The notes under the pieces are model-generated. The model saw nothing but the letters and a program-made list of their open reading frames with translations, was not told the DNA's origin and did no database searches. 26,265 nucleotides of DNA from the NCBI GenBank assembly GCA_021441665.1, contig JAGYYN010021877.1, forward strand, positions 1 to 26,265, given 5' to 3'. A program made the translations under genes and the position numbers. The stretch comes from Euplotes cf. woodruffi 2 WChen-2021 (Eukaryota; Ciliophora; Spirotrichea; Euplotida; Euplotidae). Shown in pieces: positions 22,662-26,265 of the stretch. How positions within the stretch are numbered: position 1 is the first letter of the stretch; every line of letters starts with the position of its first letter.

Positions 22662-22671
22662 TATTGAAAAA
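22662..22671 (+). other. TATTGAA motif between convergent genes
   Basis: TATTGAAAAA, a full match to HATTGAAaHH, lies between the carboxypeptidase and phosphodiesterase 3' ends. Another TATTGAA is at 22544-22550 in the same 188-bp gap. Confidence 0.3.
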
Positions 22672-22678
22672 TAATAAA

Positions 22679-24758
22679 TTAATCGTGTATATCTCAAATC
22701 GAATTATTTCCAGAAGATGAATTCTCGAGACTTGACGCTTGGTTCGAGCTCGCATCTTCTTCACTTTCACTCTTGGCCTCTTGAATGATCTCTTGGTCTT
22801 GGAGGACCTGTTTTAGGTGTTCTTGCATTTTCTTTTGATACTCGTCAACTTTAGATGCCCATATCTCTCTGTTATTTAGTCATGTTTTTAATATTTTTAG
22901 ACGCGATAGTGATGAACTTCGAAAATGCTTCGTACGCAGGCATAACAATGACATCAATAAATCCAAGTTGCGCCTTCGCGATATTAGTAGTTGCTCTGTC
23001 CATCAAATCGGTGATTTTAAGGCCAAGTTCTCGTTCCTTGTCTCCTTGCTTGAAAAACTCCTCGAATAAAAGCTCAGTCCATTTGAGGGTTAAGTCCCAG
23101 TGTTTCGTCGGATTGCTGATGTCAGATAGATGCATTCCGATACCCATGCACAAGAGCTTGTCTTTCTCGTCAGGTTGGAAGTTATCACTGGAGACCCTTT
23201 GCTTGAACATTCCGATGTCAGAAAAATGCTTGCTCATGTCTGTTGATAGAATCATATGGATCATCCGCTTCCGGATTCCAGATTCATCATCTTTGCCAAG
23301 CTTGCTAAAGATATTGTACTGCTCTATTTTTAACAAAGCGAAGGACGACGCCACGTGGTGGCTCTCCAGCACTGATATGTCGTTGTAACGTAAAGCAAGA
23401 GTATCCTTTGTATTAATCAGGAATAAGTTGTTGTAGCCTGGGTGCTCGTAATCATGTCACGAAGCACCGAGAATCATTGATCATATATCGATGTTGTCCA
23501 TCTTCCCCAAAGTTATCCAGTTTCCGTTAATGACAAACTGGTATAGCGTCTGAGCAACGTCTGCTGCGTGCGTTTTATTATGATATTTTACGTTGTTGTA
23601 TCCTGAACTAATTTTATCAATGAACCTTGTAAATTTGCTCACCGAGATATGAAGTCCTGAATAAAGAGAGTGTTTGTGCAAAAGTAACGAACTGATACAG
23701 GAAAGCTCACGGTCTTGGCATTTTTCTTTAAATTCAAAAATATCAAATTCTAAAGTTTCTATTTTCTCCATCACTGTTGTAATATACGAAATAGGAAGAT
23801 TAATAATAGATTCAAGAGTTTTATGGTCACTCGAAGCCATAATGATCGTTCCGTAATCATTTGAATCTCTTTTGAGCTTAACGACGTTAGTTCAAGACTT
23901 TATCCAGGCATTTTCTTCCATTTGAAGAATCGCTCCTCTTCTTTTGCGGACTGATTTGACTTCATCAAGCTCTGCGTCTTTAGTCTTTACATCGTACAAC
24001 TTCCCACTGATAATTTGTTTGATGATGTAACTGAGATCGCTGCAAATTTTAGTATCTTCAATCGAGTCTTGGATACTTATTAAAATTTCAATGACTTTTT
24101 CAACAGTTGGCTTGTCGTGGCATTCGACTCTGATATCGTTAAAGTCGTTCATCTTTTTCCGTTTGATTCGGCTTTTTATACTTTCCAAAATAACAGGGAC
24201 GTGGAACAGTCGCATAACCCCTCGTGTTCGAAAAAGCACACTTGCTGAGAAGTTGTCGATCGCGATATCGAGAACCAAAAAGAGGATTATGATAAGTAAA
24301 AATATAAAATTAATCAAATTAAATTTGTTGCTAAAGTACAGTTCTTTGAATGAGTATCGAAAAATTGCAACCTCGATCACAAAGGTTATTACAATCACAG
24401 CTTCGATTGAATGGTACACTGCTTTGAAGGTAACTTCAGTATCATATTCAGGAGGGACAGACAGAAACACAAAAGTAAGGATTGAATAGAAAATGATCAT
24501 TACTACAATACCCATATTCACAAAATTTGACTGAACAACCATCGCAATGGTCTTCCTTGTCCCGATGATATTTCGGTCTTCGAGTTCGTCAGACTCAAGC
24601 GAGGCGTAGTTTCGCTTCGCTTTGATCGAAACGGGTCCTTCGGTGTTGAGCTTCATTGACTTCTGCCTTTCACTTTTGACTCCTCTAATCCTGCCGATCG
24701 GGGGAAGTGTAAACCCAGTTTCTTCGTCTTTCGAATGCTCGGAAGAATTACTTTCCAT
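22679..24758 (-). CDS. Voltage-sensor-like domain fused to cyclic-nucleotide phosphodiesterase
   Basis: About 692 residues, no introns. The N-terminal 75 residues are cytosolic and basic. Four membrane segments follow at about 78-102, 112-137, 147-169 and 174-192. The second has the Glu129/Arg134 pattern and the third Asp164 typical of voltage sensors. The fourth carries Arg177, Arg179 and Arg183 (FRTRGVMRLF). No pore segment follows. After a helical linker comes a complete class I PDE catalytic domain: HNKTHAADV, SCHDYEHPGYNN (Cys from TGA), LRYNDISVLESHH and HLSDISNPTKHW. These hold the metal-binding His and Asp residues, so it should hydrolyse cAMP or cGMP at a membrane. The Ser/Glu-rich tail needs a +1 shift at 22877-22872 and ends TAA at 22679. 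A link between membrane potential and cyclic-nucleotide breakdown is inferred, not shown. Confidence 0.9.
22872..22877 (-). other. +1 frameshift site AAA-TAA (PDE)
   Basis: After NIKNMTK the frame meets TAA. The +1 frame (NREIWASKVDEYQKK) resembles the usual last helix of PDE domains and is open for about 63 codons to TAA. Confidence 0.82.
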
Positions 24759-25152
24759 TACCGTTGACCGAGGCCCGCGAAGGGGTTAACTTGAGTTTAT
24801 TAATATTGGTCGGCTTGGGGTTTACACTGTACCTCCTTGTAAAATTCCTCATCTTTGATTTTATTTAATTTCTTAATATTGAGGTTTCACAATACTTTTT
24901 GATTATGTCATTTGATTCGTATCATTTCGGTTTTAATATTTTAAACACTAAATTACAGTCACGTTGACTTAAAATTATTTGTCAATTTTTATAAAGTCAG
25001 CTTAAGCAATTTTTATCAATAAATATATAAATATCGCGTATTAATATTCCACCAAATTAGCAATGAAGTTAAGAAATTAATAAAATAGCAAACAAAGTGA
25101 TATTTTAAATTGGAGTGAGATTTAGATGATATATGAATTATTTTGGATTAAT
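24759..25152. other. 394-bp intergenic region, no gene seen
   Basis: Upstream side of the PDE gene and downstream side of the right-edge gene, both on the minus strand. The 30 bases next to the PDE start are unusually GC-rich; the rest is very AT-rich. A single TTGGGGTTT at 24815-24823 resembles one telomeric unit but is not tandem. No coding frame, tRNA or inverted repeat stands out. Confidence 0.45.
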
Positions 25153-26265
25153 TTATGCATTCGATGTAAAATCTACTGCTTCCATCACAAATCGAAACGA
25201 GTCGAATAATTGCACAATTTTCGTGAATGCATCCATTGTGACTGATGGATCGTGAGACTTGTGCATTTGGTTCAGCTGAGTTAGAATCTCTCTGCTTTTA
25301 TCATTGAACGGAAGTAAGTCTTGGAAATAGGCATAATGATAGCTATATATTGTGTTAATAGATATTTAAAAGCTTTGCTTACTCCATTTCTCTCCAGTAA
25401 TTAAATTTGTCCATTTCTGTTTGCTGCTTTTTAATTATCAGGTCATGAGTAAAGGCTTTGACTCTATTTCCTGCATTAATTTTTTGAGTTGCTTTATTTA
25501 ACCTTCTCAAAATAACTTGGCACTTTGGGTACAAATCCAGGAGTCGATACAGCTCTTTTATTCGTGGCAGACTGAGGTTCATTATTTGGTGCAGGAATTC
25601 CCATTTCGTTGGTGAAGAGATGCAGTTCTTCCTGAAGCTTTGAGTATCCTCTCTTCACCTGAGCCTTTTTGATTTTACTTACTCTTCTTCTCAGACGCAA
25701 TACGGTCTGATATATTGTCGCTGTCTGAGACTTCGTTGTCGGACAGTAGTGTTTCTTTCTTTTTAAACAATTCTTTGACTTTATCAAAGTTTAATATTTT
25801 GTTGTTGAGGTGCTTGTATTTAAAAGTATAGTCAACTTTACTTTTCTTTAATCTTTCTGTATACTGCTCTTGCTCCCCTTTTTGTACTTTGTACTCGTCG
25901 ACTTTGTACACTTGTCGAGGGGACTTACATCATTCATCGGGGAGTGGAGGCTCTGCAACTCCAGAAGCAACTTTAAAAATACTTGGCTCGAGTTTGCCTT
26001 TTTGGTTGGACTGTAATTTGGTTTTATTTTCGGTGACTTGGTCTTGATTTATTTTTGTTGAAGAAGTAACCGACATCTTTCTTTCAGAAACAGGCTCATT
26101 ATTTACAGTGAGTTTGTACATATTAGACATTTCTTTTCTAGTTGTATTCGATCTTGCAGTTTGGCTAACTCTAGATTTATTCTGCGCTGACTTTTTGTTT
26201 TCTTTAAACATCCAGTTCCTTGCAGAGTTCAGCTCCTCCTGGGTGTTCTGTTCGACGTACTTGAT
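25153..26265 (-). CDS. Lys-rich coiled-coil-like protein, 5' end outside window
   Basis: The last 356 residues of a gene that enters from the right edge already in frame (IKYVEQNTQEELNSARNW). It is rich in Lys, Ser and Glu, with charged helical stretches (KVDYTFKYKHLNNKIL, SKLQEELHLFTNEM) and a C-terminal segment of about 60 residues that looks folded (DYHYAYFQDLLPFND, KIVQLFDSFRFVMEAV). I do not recognise the family. Two Cys in a row come from TGA-TGT near PLPDECCKS. A 40-bp intron (25343-25382) is required to reach the folded C-terminus. Two +1 shifts are needed, AAG-TAA at 25680 and AAA-TAA at 25499. The coding length divides by three and ends TAA at 25155-25153. Start codon and full length are unknown. 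Confidence 0.72.
25494..25499 (-). other. +1 frameshift site AAA-TAA
   Basis: After SYFEKVK the frame meets TAA. The +1 frame (KATQKINAGNRVKAF) continues to the 40-bp intron. Confidence 0.75.
25675..25680 (-). other. +1 frameshift site AAG-TAA (non-AAA)
   Basis: After SEKKSK the frame meets TAA following AAG. The +1 frame (KIKKAQVKRGYSKLQEEL) is open for about 59 codons up to the next shift. Although GTA begins at the AAG-TAA junction, no in-frame acceptor nearby makes a better intron. Confidence 0.65.

Overview
The window reads as ciliate nuclear DNA of the Euplotes type. UGA must be read as cysteine: it falls exactly on family-conserved cysteines in a protein kinase (HRDLKC), a cyclic-nucleotide phosphodiesterase (SCHDYEHPG) and a cytosolic carboxypeptidase (the Cys before DIHGHS, MYGC, SFCG, EFC). 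TAA and TAG are the stops. Many internal stops also behave as +1 ribosomal frameshift sites, nearly all in the form AAA-TAA or AAA-TAG. With these two rules and very short GTA...AG introns, scattered fragments join into 13 genes whose codon counts close exactly.

Layout, left to right: MAP3K-like kinase (-, 315-2160); HEAT-repeat phosphatase-scaffold-like protein (-, 2238-4611); mitochondrial-type Hsp60 (+, 4696-6467); long Asn/Ser-rich coiled-coil protein (-, 6534-9243); small coiled-coil protein with two abnormally long introns (+, 9469-11832); unrecognised helical protein with four frameshifts (+, 12010-14010); small coiled-coil protein (+, 14234-14681); ZIP9-like zinc transporter (-, 14747-16249); basic Asn/Ser-rich protein (-, 16446-19084); small basic protein (-, 19383-20139); AGBL2/3-type cytosolic carboxypeptidase (+, 20307-22490); voltage-sensor-like/phosphodiesterase fusion (-, 22679-24758); and the 3' part of a Lys-rich protein running off the right edge (-, 25153-26265).

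The genes are tightly packed: most intergenic gaps are 65-300 bp, with no operons and mixed strands. There is no tandem G4T4/C4A4 telomere repeat anywhere. Since Euplotes macronuclear chromosomes usually carry one gene each, a run of 13 genes without telomeres suggests germline (micronuclear) DNA or an unusual multi-gene macronuclear molecule. Copies of TATTGAA, resembling the Euplotes chromosome-breakage motif, recur in the gaps between genes. The genes share no obvious pathway. Signalling (kinase, phosphatase scaffold, PDE), cilia/microtubules (carboxypeptidase, possibly the coiled-coil proteins), mitochondrial folding and zinc transport are all represented.

The most notable items are the 19 inferred frameshift sites, three of them not on AAA; the voltage-sensor-PDE fusion; the 344-bp and 1,265-bp introns in one gene whose neighbours have introns mostly of 25-65 bp; and a set of introns as short as 25 bp.
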